Shown here piece after piece: positions 28,263 to 36,881 of a stretch of 64,000 bases of DNA; position 1 is the first letter of the stretch; every line of letters starts with the position of its first letter. The notes beneath the pieces are model-generated. The model was given only the letters and a program-made list of their open reading frames with translations. It did no database searches and had not been told where the DNA came from. This stretch comes from Flagellimonas maritima (GTDB lineage: Bacteria > Bacteroidota > Bacteroidia > Flavobacteriales > Flavobacteriaceae): NCBI RefSeq assembly GCF_003269425.1, contig NZ_CP030104.1, positions 1,669,501 to 1,733,500 of the forward strand, read 5' to 3'. The translations under genes were made by a program, and so were the position numbers.

Positions 28263-29414
28263 TTAGGCCGCTTTGGTATGTAGCAGGCGAGTTAGTTTTA
28301 TAGAGAGATCGGTAAAAATAATCTTGGAATTTCCATTACGCTCCACGTGAAAAATAGCTTTTTCCAACTCATCTACGATATCCAAAATATTATTTTCATG
28401 TACAAAGGGAGCAAACTTTTTCAAGTTGAAACCCGCCATATGAATCTTTGCATAGACCAAGCTTTCGGACCCGTAATTCAACAATAGCGACTGGCGCATC
28501 ATGGTGAGGCAATAATTGAGAAAATGCTTTTGGACTTCCCTCCCGGTTTTTGCAACCTCATCGCTCCACATAACCAATTCCTGAATAGCGCTTTTATTCC
28601 CTTTTGCCTTAAAAGCACTTCTTACCCACTGAACAAACCAACGCTCAAAAACAAGGTCTTCAGAATCTTTGTTCAGCAAATCCAATGCCTTATTAAAGTT
28701 TCCGTTTGCTTCTTGCGCAATTAAAAGTGCTTCACCTGGAGAAACACCCTTGCCGATCAGTCCCTCGGTGATGGCATTTTCGCCTAATGGGGGAAAATGT
28801 AATAATTGGCAACGTGATTTAATAGTGTTTATAATTTGCTCTTCTTCCTCGGCGATCAGTAACAGAACAGTTTTTTCAGGTGGTTCTTCAATCAGTTTAA
28901 GCAGCTTGTTCGATGCAGAAATATTCATTTTCTCGGCCATCCATATCACCAACACCTTATAGCCGCCTTCATAAGATTTTAAAGCAAGTTTCTTTACAAC
29001 ATCCTGAGCTTCGTCCACACCAATTTGTCCCTGCTTTTTTTCGACCCCGATCAAGCGGTACCAATCGAAAAGGTTCCCATAGGGTTGTTCTTTTATAAAC
29101 TGTCTCCAATTCTGCAAATAATGATTACTTACCGCATGGGATTTTACTTTGTCTGAATTGGCCACTGGAAACACAAAATGAAAGTCTGGGTGGGTTAGTG
29201 AATTGCATTTTGAATTACAAGCTGAGTTTTCCCCATCGTTTTCCCCATTCTTGTTTCCACAGAGCAAATATTGCGCGTAGGCTATGGCCATAGGCAAAGT
29301 GCCTGAACCCTCAGGTCCTATGAACAATTGCGCATGTGCTACTCTTCCAGAATCAGCAGTGGCCACTAAATGGTTTTTTATGTGCTCAAGCCCCAAAACA
29401 TTCTTAAAAAGCAT
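28263..29414 (-). CDS. holB: DNA polymerase III delta-prime subunit
   Basis: The protein has 383 residues and the clamp-loader AAA+ fold. HAQLFIGPEGSGT (about 27-39) is a degenerate Walker A as in delta-prime, which does not hydrolyse ATP. An EKMNISASNKLLKLIEEPP segment is followed by the SRC motif in IKSRCQLLHFPP. The zinc module keeps only three cysteines (52, 66, 70) before the HPDFHFVFP segment, one fewer than usual. The C-terminal helical collar domain is complete. A TATCTTTG element lies only 4 bases upstream of the ATG, suggesting a leaderless message. DoxX follows 10 bases downstream. A degenerate parS-like sequence overlaps codons reading F-H-V-E-R near the 3-prime end. Confidence 0.92.
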   Translation of the reverse strand: MLFKNVLGLEHIKNHLVATADSGRVAHAQLFIGPEGSGTLPMAIAYAQYLLCGNKNGENDGENSACNSKCNSLTHPDFHFVFPVANSDKVKSHAVSNHYLQNWRQFIKEQPYGNLFDWYRLIGVEKKQGQIGVDEAQDVVKKLALKSYEGGYKVLVIWMAEKMNISASNKLLKLIEEPPEKTVLLLIAEEEEQIINTIKSRCQLLHFPPLGENAITEGLIGKGVSPGEALLIAQEANGNFNKALDLLNKDSEDLVFERWFVQWVRSAFKAKGNKSAIQELVMWSDEVAKTGREVQKHFLNYCLTMMRQSLLLNYGSESLVYAKIHMAGFNLKKFAPFVHENNILDIVDELEKAIFHVERNGNSKIIFTDLSIKLTRLLHTKAA

Positions 29415-29418
29415 GTTT

Positions 29419-29426
29419 CAAAGATA
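29419..29426 (-). promoter_or_regulatory. Candidate -7 element (TATCTTTG) of holB
   Basis: On the minus strand it is an exact TAnnTTTG match, just 4 bases before the ATG at 29414. A start site at the usual 5-7 bases downstream would fall on the ATG itself. Confidence 0.45.
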
Positions 29427-29515
29427 CATTTTTTAGGCTCTGTATACGGAAACTATTTTTTGTGAATAGCATAAAAATATGACTATTGTTATCCAAACAG
29501 AAAGCAGGAAATCTT

Positions 29516-29523
29516 TACATTTG
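29516..29523 (+). promoter_or_regulatory. Candidate -7 element (TACATTTG) of pgk
   Basis: It is an exact TAnnTTTG match ending 22 bases before the pgk ATG. A TTG at 29486-29488 is 27 bases upstream, longer than the usual spacing. Confidence 0.45.
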
Positions 29524-29545
29524 GACTCACCTAAAATAGATACGG

Positions 29546-30736
29546 ATGAAGACCATAGATGATTTTAACTTTGAAGAAAAAAAAGCATTGATACGCGTAG
29601 ATTTCAATGTGCCTTTGGATGCTGATTTCAATGTAACCGATACCAGCAGGATAGAAGCAGCTAAGCCAACTATATTGAAAGTTTTGGAAGATGGGGGGTC
29701 CACCGTTTTAATGAGCCATTTGGGTAGGCCAAAAGGAAAGGCCAATCCAGATATGTCATTATCACATATTTGTGAAAAAGTGTCCGAGATTATAGGTGTT
29801 CAAGTCAAGTTTGTTGAAAATTGTGTAGGTGATGCTGCAACAGAAGCCGTATCTGGGCTGCAGGATGGAGAAGTGCTGTTATTGGAAAATCTTCGATTTC
29901 ATGCCGAAGAAGAAGCTGGCGATGAAATTTTTGCCGAAAAACTCTCCAAACACGGTGATATTTATATAAACGATGCATTTGGAACGGCGCACAGGGCACA
30001 CGCTTCCACAACAATCGTTGCAAACTATTTTCCAGAAAAAAAATGTTTTGGATACCTTCTTGCCAAGGAAATCAAGGCTATAGAGAAAGTGATGCAAACA
30101 GGCGAAAAACCAGTAACCGCTATCTTGGGGGGCGCAAAGGTTTCATCTAAAATTACAATTATAGAGAACATTTTGGATAAGGTAGACAACCTGATTATCG
30201 GCGGCGGTATGACCTATACCTTTGTAAAAGCAAAAGGAGGCAATGTAGGGGATTCCATCTGCGAAGATGACAAAATGGATTTGGCATTGGATATTTTAAA
30301 ACAAGCCGAAGCAAAAGGCGTGAAAATTCATTTACCGGTCGATGTTTTGGCCGCAGACGCTTTCGACAACGAAGCAAACACCCAAGTTGTCAAAGTTGAT
30401 GAAATCCCGGACGGATGGCAGGGTCTTGATGCAGGCACACAAACGCTTGAACTTTTTAAACAAGTAATCTTGGAATCAAAGACCATTCTTTGGAATGGCC
30501 CGGTTGGAGTTTTTGAAATGGAGAATTTTGCGAAAGGAACGATTTCTGTAGGGAATTTTGTTGACGAAGCCACACAAAAGGGAGCTTTTTCCCTTGTAGG
30601 TGGAGGCGATTCGGTAGCTGCAGTGAAGCAATTTGGCTTTGAGGATAAAGTAAGTTATGTCTCTACTGGCGGAGGGGCTATGTTAGAAAGTCTGGAAGGA
30701 AAAACACTGCCGGGTATTGCTGCAATAATGGACTAA
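29546..30736 (+). CDS. pgk: Phosphoglycerate kinase
   Basis: Pgk transfers the acyl phosphate of 1,3-bisphosphoglycerate to ADP in glycolysis and runs in reverse in gluconeogenesis. The protein has 396 residues, standard length. The N-terminal substrate domain carries [11 protein letters not shown] and [10 protein letters not shown], and AHRAHAS follows. The nucleotide domain shows [20 protein letters not shown] and the C-terminal GGGDSVAA. All key motifs are intact. It is monocistronic, with a candidate promoter upstream and a new gene with its own leader downstream. Confidence 0.98.
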   Translation: MKTIDDFNFEEKKALIRVDFNVPLDADFNVTDTSRIEAAKPTILKVLEDGGSTVLMSHLGRPKGKANPDMSLSHICEKVSEIIGVQVKFVENCVGDAATEAVSGLQDGEVLLLENLRFHAEEEAGDEIFAEKLSKHGDIYINDAFGTAHRAHASTTIVANYFPEKKCFGYLLAKEIKAIEKVMQTGEKPVTAILGGAKVSSKITIIENILDKVDNLIIGGGMTYTFVKAKGGNVGDSICEDDKMDLALDILKQAEAKGVKIHLPVDVLAADAFDNEANTQVVKVDEIPDGWQGLDAGTQTLELFKQVILESKTILWNGPVGVFEMENFAKGTISVGNFVDEATQKGAFSLVGGGDSVAAVKQFGFEDKVSYVSTGGGAMLESLEGKTLPGIAAIMD

Positions 30737-30858
30737 TGTATACGTTATGATTTAGTAGGAGAAACCTTATCCATGACCATGTTTTTGGACGAAAATTTTA
30801 CTATTTCGAAAAAAAACACCATTTTAGTTTGTCCCAAAAAATCAAACATTGTCCAAAA

Positions 30859-32490
30859 ATGATTCAAAACATAAAGATAGCCCTAATACTATCACTTTTT
30901 CTATCCGCACCACTTCTTGTAGCACAAGAAATACAAACTGATTCTTCAGAAAAAGAAACGATATCTTTAAAGCGGGATTCCCTATCAGAACAACCATTAA
31001 AACCTCTCAATCTAGAAGCTGAAAAAAGCCAGATAGAGGGTAACAGGTTAATAATTACCGAAAACCAAAAGGGAGAATTTCAATTAAAAGATCTAGAAGA
31101 GGCTAGAAAATATGATAGTCTTTGGTTAAAGGAGCTACATGCCAGTGCACAATTGTTCAGTGAAATGGCTTTGGAGATACAGAACCAACCAATTACAGAA
31201 GACGAGGAAATCACATTGGTTGATTTACCTACCGATACGCTTAAAGCAAGGTTGGCTATTTTGGATGAAAAAACCCCCTTTAATATAGCCTATAACTCAT
31301 CTTTGGAAAGTGTCATCAAATCTTTTTTGGTCAGGAAAAGAGATTTAATGCAACGAATGCTTACTGCCAGCCAATTTTATTTTCCTCTTTTTGAACAAGA
31401 ACTGGACAATCATGATGTTCCTTTAGAAATAAAATATTTGGCCATTATAGAATCAGCATTAAATCCAAGGGCAAAATCCAGGGTTGGTGCAAAAGGGCTA
31501 TGGCAATTTATGTACAGTACGGGCAAAATGTACAATTTGGATGTAAGCAGTTACGTAGATGAACGGCACGATCCCATATTGGCCACCAAAGCTGCAAGCA
31601 AATACCTTTACAAACTCCATAGTATTTTTAATGATTGGGACTTGGCGCTCGCCGCCTATAATTCAGGACCCGGCAATGTAAATAAGGCCATAAGAAGATC
31701 TGGTGGGTATAAAAATTACTGGAATATCAGAAGGAATCTTCCACGCGAAACAGCAGGCTATCTACCGGCATTTTTGGCGACGATGTACATTTTTGAGTAT
31801 GCAGAAGAACATGGATTACAATATAAAAAAGCCGATAGACCCTATTTTGAAACGGATACGGTTCATGTAAAAAATTTGATTACGTTCGATCAAATATCCA
31901 AATTAGTGGATATAAGCACAGAAGAGCTTGAAATGCTGAACCCAGCGTATAAACTAAATATTATTCCAAAAATAAAGGGAAAATCCTATGCACTCAGGCT
32001 GCCGGTAACCAAAATTGGAAAATTTGTGAGCAATGAAGAGGCAATCTACGCCTATGCCAAAAAAGAGTTGGATTCCTTAGAGAAACCACTTCCCCAAATG
32101 GTGCAAACTAAAAACCAAATTCGATATAAAGTCAGAAGCGGGGACTACTTGGGAAGAATAGCAGAGCGATACGGCGTAGGTGTCAGTCAGATAAAAAGGT
32201 GGAACGGATTGCGCAGCAACAATCTAAGGGTTGGACAACGACTTACTATTTATCCAAGAAAACCTTACGTTGCCAAAACGGTGGTAGCAAAAACCAAAAC
32301 ATCAAAACCCGTTTCTGGAGCATTGGCAAGCGGGTCAAAAACACACACAGTTAAAGAAGGGGATTCCCTATGGACTATTTCAAGAAAATATCCTGGAATT
32401 TCCATAGATAATTTACGAGAATGGAACGGTCTTAGTGGTAATAACCTAAAACCGGGCACAAAGCTTAAATTGTGCAATTGTTCTTCGTAA
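30859..32490 (+). CDS. MltD-like lytic transglycosylase with two LysM domains
   Basis: The protein has 543 residues from the ATG at 30859, whose product begins with a clean signal peptide (to about residue 23, LLVAQ). An in-frame TTG ten codons upstream was rejected because it would put a charged extension before the signal. The SLT domain (about 180-340) contains the catalytic Glu198 in AIIESALNP, then GLWQFM and AYNSGPGNVNKAI. Two LysM peptidoglycan-binding modules follow at about 421-466 and 495-540. Enzymes of this type cleave the MurNAc-GlcNAc bond, leaving 1,6-anhydro ends, and help remodel the wall in the periplasm. The DUF4837 gene starts 12 bases later, forming an operon with the PH-like gene. 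Confidence 0.93.
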   Translation: MIQNIKIALILSLFLSAPLLVAQEIQTDSSEKETISLKRDSLSEQPLKPLNLEAEKSQIEGNRLIITENQKGEFQLKDLEEARKYDSLWLKELHASAQLFSEMALEIQNQPITEDEEITLVDLPTDTLKARLAILDEKTPFNIAYNSSLESVIKSFLVRKRDLMQRMLTASQFYFPLFEQELDNHDVPLEIKYLAIIESALNPRAKSRVGAKGLWQFMYSTGKMYNLDVSSYVDERHDPILATKAASKYLYKLHSIFNDWDLALAAYNSGPGNVNKAIRRSGGYKNYWNIRRNLPRETAGYLPAFLATMYIFEYAEEHGLQYKKADRPYFETDTVHVKNLITFDQISKLVDISTEELEMLNPAYKLNIIPKIKGKSYALRLPVTKIGKFVSNEEAIYAYAKKELDSLEKPLPQMVQTKNQIRYKVRSGDYLGRIAERYGVGVSQIKRWNGLRSNNLRVGQRLTIYPRKPYVAKTVVAKTKTSKPVSGALASGSKTHTVKEGDSLWTISRKYPGISIDNLREWNGLSGNNLKPGTKLKLCNCSS

Positions 32491-32502
32491 ATTTACTTTA
32501 AG

Positions 32503-33504
32503 ATGAAAAAAATAGGAACACTGTTGACCACCATTCTTCTACTGGTGGTTTTGTCATGTAAAGATTCTGGACCAAAAGAACGTTTTCTACCCCCATCTAC
32601 TGGTGGTATCAATTCTTTGATGGTAGTGATGGATACCGAACTCTGGAAAGGTGGGATTGGAGATAAGATAAGGGAACATTTTGCCGCACCTGTATTGGGA
32701 CTGCCGCAAAGAGAACCTAAGTTTACGATCACCCAGGTTCCCCCGCAAGTATTTAAAGGGGCTACAGCCTATTCAAGGTCGGTACTATTTGTAGATCAGG
32801 ACACGCTCTCACTGGCCCATATAAAGGCTGATGTTTATGCCAAACCCCAACGAATAGCCATAATCAAAGGAGAAACGTACAATGAATTGGCAGGTAATCT
32901 GGACTCACTTGCAGATAAAGCCATATCCTCTTTTAAACAAGTGGAGATTGCCGAAGCACAGAAAAGGTTTAAGCGCTCTTTGAACAAGGATGCTGCTTTG
33001 CAGGAAGAGTTTGGCATAGATCTGAAAATACCATCACTGTACAAAGTGGGCAGGCGGGAAAAGAATTTTGTATGGATGGACATACAGATTCCCAAGGGTA
33101 CCATGAACATTGTAGCCTATCAATTGCCTTGGAATACTTTTGACAATGATTCAACTTTTGTTAGTGACATTGTTAAGATACGGGATTCAATAGGAAAAAA
33201 ATTTATTCCCGGACCCTATGAAAACACGTTCATGGTTACGGAAAAAGCTTTTGCGCCCTACGTTTTTCCTGCAGAAATTGGAGGGAAGAAAGCAGCAGAG
33301 GTAAAAGGAATCTGGGAAATTAACGGATATCCTATGGCCGGTCCTTTCTTGACCTACATTATCAACGACAAAGAAAATGACAGAAAACTTGTTTTGGAAG
33401 GATTTACCTTTGCCCCTTCTGCCGAAAAACGGGATTATATGTTTGAACTGGAAGCCATATTGAGAACCATCAGTTTTAATAGCGCACCAGAAAAATTACA
33501 ATAA
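32503..33504 (+). CDS. DUF4837-family lipoprotein
   Basis: The protein has 333 residues. The signal peptide ends in a lipobox VVLSC (Cys19). The mature start GGINSLMVVMDTELWKG and the later MNIVAYQLPWNTF match the Bacteroidota DUF4837 family, of unknown function. Its frequent place beside lytic transglycosylases, as here (12 bases after one), points to a cell-envelope role, which is inference. The PH-like membrane gene follows 6 bases later, so all three are likely one transcript ended by the terminator near 34050. Confidence 0.85.
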   Translation: MKKIGTLLTTILLLVVLSCKDSGPKERFLPPSTGGINSLMVVMDTELWKGGIGDKIREHFAAPVLGLPQREPKFTITQVPPQVFKGATAYSRSVLFVDQDTLSLAHIKADVYAKPQRIAIIKGETYNELAGNLDSLADKAISSFKQVEIAEAQKRFKRSLNKDAALQEEFGIDLKIPSLYKVGRREKNFVWMDIQIPKGTMNIVAYQLPWNTFDNDSTFVSDIVKIRDSIGKKFIPGPYENTFMVTEKAFAPYVFPAEIGGKKAAEVKGIWEINGYPMAGPFLTYIINDKENDRKLVLEGFTFAPSAEKRDYMFELEAILRTISFNSAPEKLQ

Positions 33505-33510
33505 TCCATA

Positions 33511-34002
33511 ATGCACTTTAGGTTTAAAGAGGAACAGCGTTTTAACCAATGGTGGGTCTGGATAATTTTAATGGGAATTATACTCTTCACGGGTTATGGA
33601 ATCTTTAAACAAGTGGTTCTGAAAGAACCGTTCGGGAACAATCCCATGTCCGACCTTGGACTTTATCTTTTCGCATTGGCAATGTTAGGATTGACAGCGT
33701 GGTTTTATTGTATAAAACTTAGTACAAAAATTGACCAAAATGAAATTAGTATTCGGTTTGCCCCTTTTGTCAATAGAACGGTATCATGGAAAGATGTGAA
33801 GTCCGCAAAAGTCATCAACTATGGTTTTGTTGGGGGGTGGGGAATGCGACTATGGACGCGCTATGGAACTGTCTATAATGTAAAAGGAAACAAGGGGCTT
33901 TCCCTACAATTGAAGAATGGAGAAAAGTTCTTGGTTGGCACACAAAAAGAAAAGGAGTTGGCCAAAGTAATTGAAAGTCTTGGTTTTTCATCTGCTTCCT
34001 GA
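33511..34002 (+). CDS. Small membrane protein with PH-like C-terminal domain
   Basis: The protein has 163 residues. Two hydrophobic segments (about 14-35 and 49-68) form a hairpin in the membrane. The cytoplasmic or periplasmic remainder (about 70-160) reads as a bacterial PH-like domain, with IRFAPFVNRTVSWKDVKSAKV and LQLKNGEKFLVGTQKEKELAKVI. This layout is common among uncharacterised Bacteroidota proteins. It is the last gene of the transglycosylase-DUF4837 operon, 6 bases after the lipoprotein gene and 28 bases before a strong terminator. Its function is unknown; PH-like domains often serve oligomerisation or signalling at the membrane. Confidence 0.8.
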   Translation: MHFRFKEEQRFNQWWVWIILMGIILFTGYGIFKQVVLKEPFGNNPMSDLGLYLFALAMLGLTAWFYCIKLSTKIDQNEISIRFAPFVNRTVSWKDVKSAKVINYGFVGGWGMRLWTRYGTVYNVKGNKGLSLQLKNGEKFLVGTQKEKELAKVIESLGFSSAS

Positions 34003-34029
34003 AAGCGAGACTATTTTGAAAACTTTTAT

Positions 34030-34070
34030 TAAACGAAAAGCCCAGTTAAAATAACCGGGCTTTTCGTTTA
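34030..34070. terminator. Long-stem terminator after the transglycosylase operon
   Basis: A 14-bp perfect stem (34030-34043 with 34057-34070) is extended inward by GTTA/TAAC after one mismatch. Both ends are A/T-rich. It separates the plus-strand operon from the minus-strand small ORF ending at 34096 and can terminate both. Confidence 0.92.
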
Positions 34071-34095
34071 AACTGAAATCAGGACTTAGAAATGA

Positions 34096-34266
34096 TCAAC
34101 CAAAAGCAAACCCTGTTGAAATTCTATATACAAAAGCATAGAGCATGATAAAGAACATAGCGAAACTGAACCATGCAAAAATTTTAAAATATTTTTCAAC
34201 CACAAAATGCCCTAGATTCCTAAAACCTTCTAGATATATTTCTTTTACAAGTAATAAATTTTTCAT
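34096..34266 (-). CDS. Small membrane protein, 56 residues (DUF6747-like)
   Basis: This short frame opens at ATG 34266 and ends at TGA 34096. The product starts MKNLLLVKEIYLEGFRNLG, continues with an amphipathic segment, and has a hydrophobic stretch at about 28-47 (IFAWFSFAMFFIMLYAFVY). The sequence reads like a short conserved flavobacterial membrane protein family; I associate it with DUF6747 but cannot confirm this here. A promoter-like pair lies upstream (34297-34326) and the shared terminator at 34030-34070 lies downstream, so it is an autonomous transcription unit. Its shortness would hide it from usual gene finding. Function unknown. Confidence 0.75.
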   Translation of the reverse strand: MKNLLLVKEIYLEGFRNLGHFVVEKYFKIFAWFSFAMFFIMLYAFVYRISTGFAFG

Positions 34267-34296
34267 ATTTCGTAACTTTTAGATTTAAAGACAAGG

Positions 34297-34326
34297 CAAA
34301 GATTGGAATTTACTGCCTTGACCAAA
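34297..34326 (-). promoter_or_regulatory. Candidate promoter of the 56-residue ORF
   Basis: On the minus strand TTTG (34326-34323) is followed after 18 bases by AATCTTTG (34304-34297), one mismatch from TAnnTTTG with normal -33/-7 spacing. It points at the ATG 30 bases downstream. The region can also pair as CAAGGCA (34292-34298) with TGCCTTG (34314-34320). Confidence 0.45.
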
Positions 34327-34471
34327 AAACTATGGGATGAACCGCTCAAAAATTTGATGAAAATTATAGGGATTTTATAAAAATCTATGAAGTAAAAGGT
34401 TTTTCCGATAAAATACGCAGATCAATTACAACATATGTGCATTACAATCGTTCAGTAGGCTTTTTTGGTTC

Positions 34472-34497
34472 AAAAAAACCCCGGCCATTGGCCGGGG
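34472..34497 (-). terminator. Isolated minus-strand terminator
   Basis: CCCCGGCC (34479-34486) pairs with GGCCGGGG (34490-34497) around a 3-base loop. On the minus strand the hairpin is followed by seven T. No gene lies immediately upstream on that strand; the next is the BspA-like gene, which has its own terminator at about 35194-35230. Confidence 0.8.
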
Positions 34498-34701
34498 GAA
34501 TCAACTTTATAAACAACTATATGAAAAGATTGGTACTATAGATGACAAGAAAGAAAGAAATCTACATTAAAAAGGATAACGATCAACGAATGGCCCTTTT
34601 GAATTGACGGATGAAGGTAAATTAGATGTTTGGACTATAAAACGGCTAAAAATTTTAAGTATAGGCCATGAAATTGAGCTTTGAGCGAAATGAAAAAAAA
34701 C

Positions 34702-35160
34702 GATAGACCGAAGACTGAAACTAATTACGATTTTAGAATTACGAATTAGAAAATTCTTGATTCCTGACTCCGATTATCCAATAATCCAATTATCAAAATG
34801 CGAAACGTGAAAACTAAAGACTAATCACCAATGACGGATGACAGGAGACCGAAGGTTCGGGAACGTGAACCAAGAACCAGGAACAAGGACAAAAGAGGAT
34901 AGACAAGAGACAAAAGACTGAAACGAATTACGAATTGGGAAATTCTTGATTCCTGACTCCGATTATCCAATTATCCAAATTCGAAAAACGAAAACTAAAG
35001 ACTAATCACCAATGACGGGTGACAGGAGACCCAAGTTTCGGGAACCTGAACCAAGAACCAGGAACAAGGACAAAAGAGGATAGACAAGAGACAAAAGACC
35101 TAAGACTGAAACGATTTACGATTTTGGAATTACGAATTGGGAAATTTTTGATTCCAACCA
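34702..35160 (+). repeat. Left array of ~180-200 bp direct repeats
   Basis: Two full copies and one partial copy stand head to tail. The anchor ACTAATCACCAATG occurs at 34820 and 35001 (period 181), and AGACTGAAAC at 34712, 34915 and 35103. Each unit also holds GATTCCTGACTCC, TTCGGGAAC and GAACCAAGAACCAGGAAC. The frames are broken and the bases are low in coding character. The stretch 34500-34700 before it shows nothing recognisable. The same unit recurs in the same orientation at 36882-37400. Confidence 0.85.
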
Positions 35161-35193
35161 TCCAACTATCCGCCAATCCAACGGTCCAACCTA

Positions 35194-35230
35194 AAAAAAA
35201 CCGCCCCTCGGCATATTGCCAAAGAGCGGT
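35194..35230 (-). terminator. Terminator of the cadherin/BspA-like gene
   Basis: On the minus strand ACCGC pairs with GCGGT (35200-35204 with 35226-35230), with an inner GGCA/TGCC stem, followed by eight T. It lies 41 bases after the stop codon. Confidence 0.7.
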
Positions 35231-35270
35231 GCATTTATCAAATATATGCTGAACGTTCTAAAACGATTTT

Positions 35271-36752
35271 TTAATTACAGTCGACACTGCCATTATCGTC
35301 AATTGTCCATGTATTTTGACCTATTAGAACAGTCTTCGCGGTCAGGGTCGCCGGATTATTACAAAATGTAAGCCCCACCGCTCCCAACTCAATATTGTCA
35401 GGTATGTTTTTTTCGCCGTTACTGGACCAACCGATCAGGGTGGCGCTATAGTTCTCCGGGCTCATGCCGGAACCGCTCAGCATTCCTCCCATATCGGTTA
35501 CCTTGGAAATGTTCCAACCGCCAAGGTCCTGATCAAAAGCTGGGGCATTATTAAACATGCTACTCATATTTGTAATATTGCCCGTGTCCCATCCGCTTAT
35601 ATCACCGTTGAAAGAGGTTGCAGAAGCGAACATAATCATCATATTAGTTATGCCGCTTACGTCCCATCCACTAAGGTCACCGTTGAAATTGGTACAATCA
35701 GCAAACATAACGCCCATGTCGGTCACTTGGGAAAGGTCCGGAACGTCCGTGGCATTATACTCCATTTTGGAGCATGCAATAAAAGCTTGACGGAACGATT
35801 TCCAAGCGATATCGCCCCATTGCTCTATACTGGCCAGGCGTTTTCGTATATTCAATTCTATCATTGAATTTTGTATTGCTGGGAACTGTCCCTTGATGGC
35901 CACGGTATAGGTGCCCGCCGCAACATATACGTGCGATTGTTGATCAGCTGTTGCAATATCCTCTACCGTTCCGTCGCCCCAGTCGATTTTGTAGTCATAG
36001 GTGAAGAGATTATTGGGCGCAATTATTATTTCCTGCCCGTCCGCATCGGTCTTCCATGTGGTTATAAAGGAAGCGGGGTCCTCGGCGAGGCTCTCGGCCA
36101 CGTTCTCCACGTTGATGTTCACGCCCGCTTCCACAGTTTCCACACCGTCGGTCACGCTCACCGTTATGCTGTGCAGCGTAGCGGTCTCAAAATCGAGGTT
36201 CTTGCCATCGGCAAGGCTTATCTCGCCATCACCGCCGATCGTGAACAGGTCGCTGTCGTTCTCCACGATGGCAAAGGTGAGCTCGTCGCCGTCCGGATCG
36301 GTGGCACCTATGTTGCCCACTGTCACGGCATCCTCCGGCACGCTGAACGCCTTTACGCCCACAACGGGCGCGGAGTTCACGTTGGTGACGTTTATGGTTA
36401 TCTGTGCGGAGGCATCGTCCTCCCCGTCGCTCACGCCCACGGTGATCACGTGCGAGGCCGCGAGGCCAAAGTCCAGGCTCTTGCCACTGGCAAGGCTGAT
36501 CGAGCCCGTTGTGGCGGCAATCTCGAACAGGTCGCCGCTGTTGGCGACGATGGCAAAGGCAAGGGCGTCCCCATCGGGGTCGGTAGCCTTCACGGTGCCT
36601 ATGGCCTGGGTATCGGAAATGCCCTCGGAGGCGGTAAAGGCCTGTGCGCTCATCGTGGGCGCGCCGTTGGTAGTCGTTGGGCCGTCGTCCTTGCCGCAGG
36701 AGAACAGTGCCAGTGCAAAAAGTGCAGTGAAAAATACGTTCTGTAATTTCAT
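35271..36752 (-). CDS. Cadherin-repeat/BspA-type (DUF285) surface lipoprotein, GC-rich cassette gene
   Basis: The protein has 493 residues from ATG 36752. A longer frame starting at 36926 was rejected because the MKLQNVFFTALFALALFSC start is a proper lipoprotein signal (Cys19) and the extension runs into non-coding repeat. Two cadherin-like domains (about 30-125 and 130-220) carry ATDPDGD calcium-binding motifs. A WKTD...YKIDWGDGT...VYVAAGTYTV segment (about 230-300) precedes BspA/DUF285 repeats (about 330-430) with VTDMGVMFADCTNFNGDLSGW-type units. BspA-like proteins are surface or secreted and bind host or matrix ligands; here surface exposure is inference. The 5-prime two thirds of the gene is far more GC-rich than everything around it, and identical direct repeats flank it on both sides, so it looks imported or exchanged. 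Confidence 0.88.
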   Translation of the reverse strand: MKLQNVFFTALFALALFSCGKDDGPTTTNGAPTMSAQAFTASEGISDTQAIGTVKATDPDGDALAFAIVANSGDLFEIAATTGSISLASGKSLDFGLAASHVITVGVSDGEDDASAQITINVTNVNSAPVVGVKAFSVPEDAVTVGNIGATDPDGDELTFAIVENDSDLFTIGGDGEISLADGKNLDFETATLHSITVSVTDGVETVEAGVNINVENVAESLAEDPASFITTWKTDADGQEIIIAPNNLFTYDYKIDWGDGTVEDIATADQQSHVYVAAGTYTVAIKGQFPAIQNSMIELNIRKRLASIEQWGDIAWKSFRQAFIACSKMEYNATDVPDLSQVTDMGVMFADCTNFNGDLSGWDVSGITNMMIMFASATSFNGDISGWDTGNITNMSSMFNNAPAFDQDLGGWNISKVTDMGGMLSGSGMSPENYSATLIGWSSNGEKNIPDNIELGAVGLTFCNNPATLTAKTVLIGQNTWTIDDNGSVDCN

Positions 36753-36881
36753 GATGTTGTCTTGTTTGTAAAAGTTATTGTTCAAGGTTGTAAGTTGGCG
36801 ATTGTTGCCCAAAGAGCGGGCGGGCGATCCACGGATACGGGCCCGTGGTTGACGGATGGGGCGTTTGGGTTGACGGGATGT

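Noticed and set aside
30829..30858. TTG start of the transglycosylase at 30829
   Set aside because: ATG 30859 gives a proper signal peptide directly; the TTG adds ten charged residues in front of it.
34972..35252. 77-residue plus-strand frame (35019-35252) in the left repeat array
   Set aside because: It crosses repeat copies and the BspA-like terminator, has no homologous look, and its frame is not kept in the other copies.
35871..36771. Two long plus-strand open frames (35871-36746 and 36001-36771) as genes
   Set aside because: They lie antisense to the cadherin/BspA-like gene in its GC-rich part, where stop codons are rare by composition. Their products are low-complexity and match no domain.
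36829..36848. CCACGG/CCGTGG inverted repeat upstream of the BspA-like gene as a regulatory hairpin
   Set aside because: The stem is only 6 bp in a GC-rich leader and has no partner element; chance is likely.
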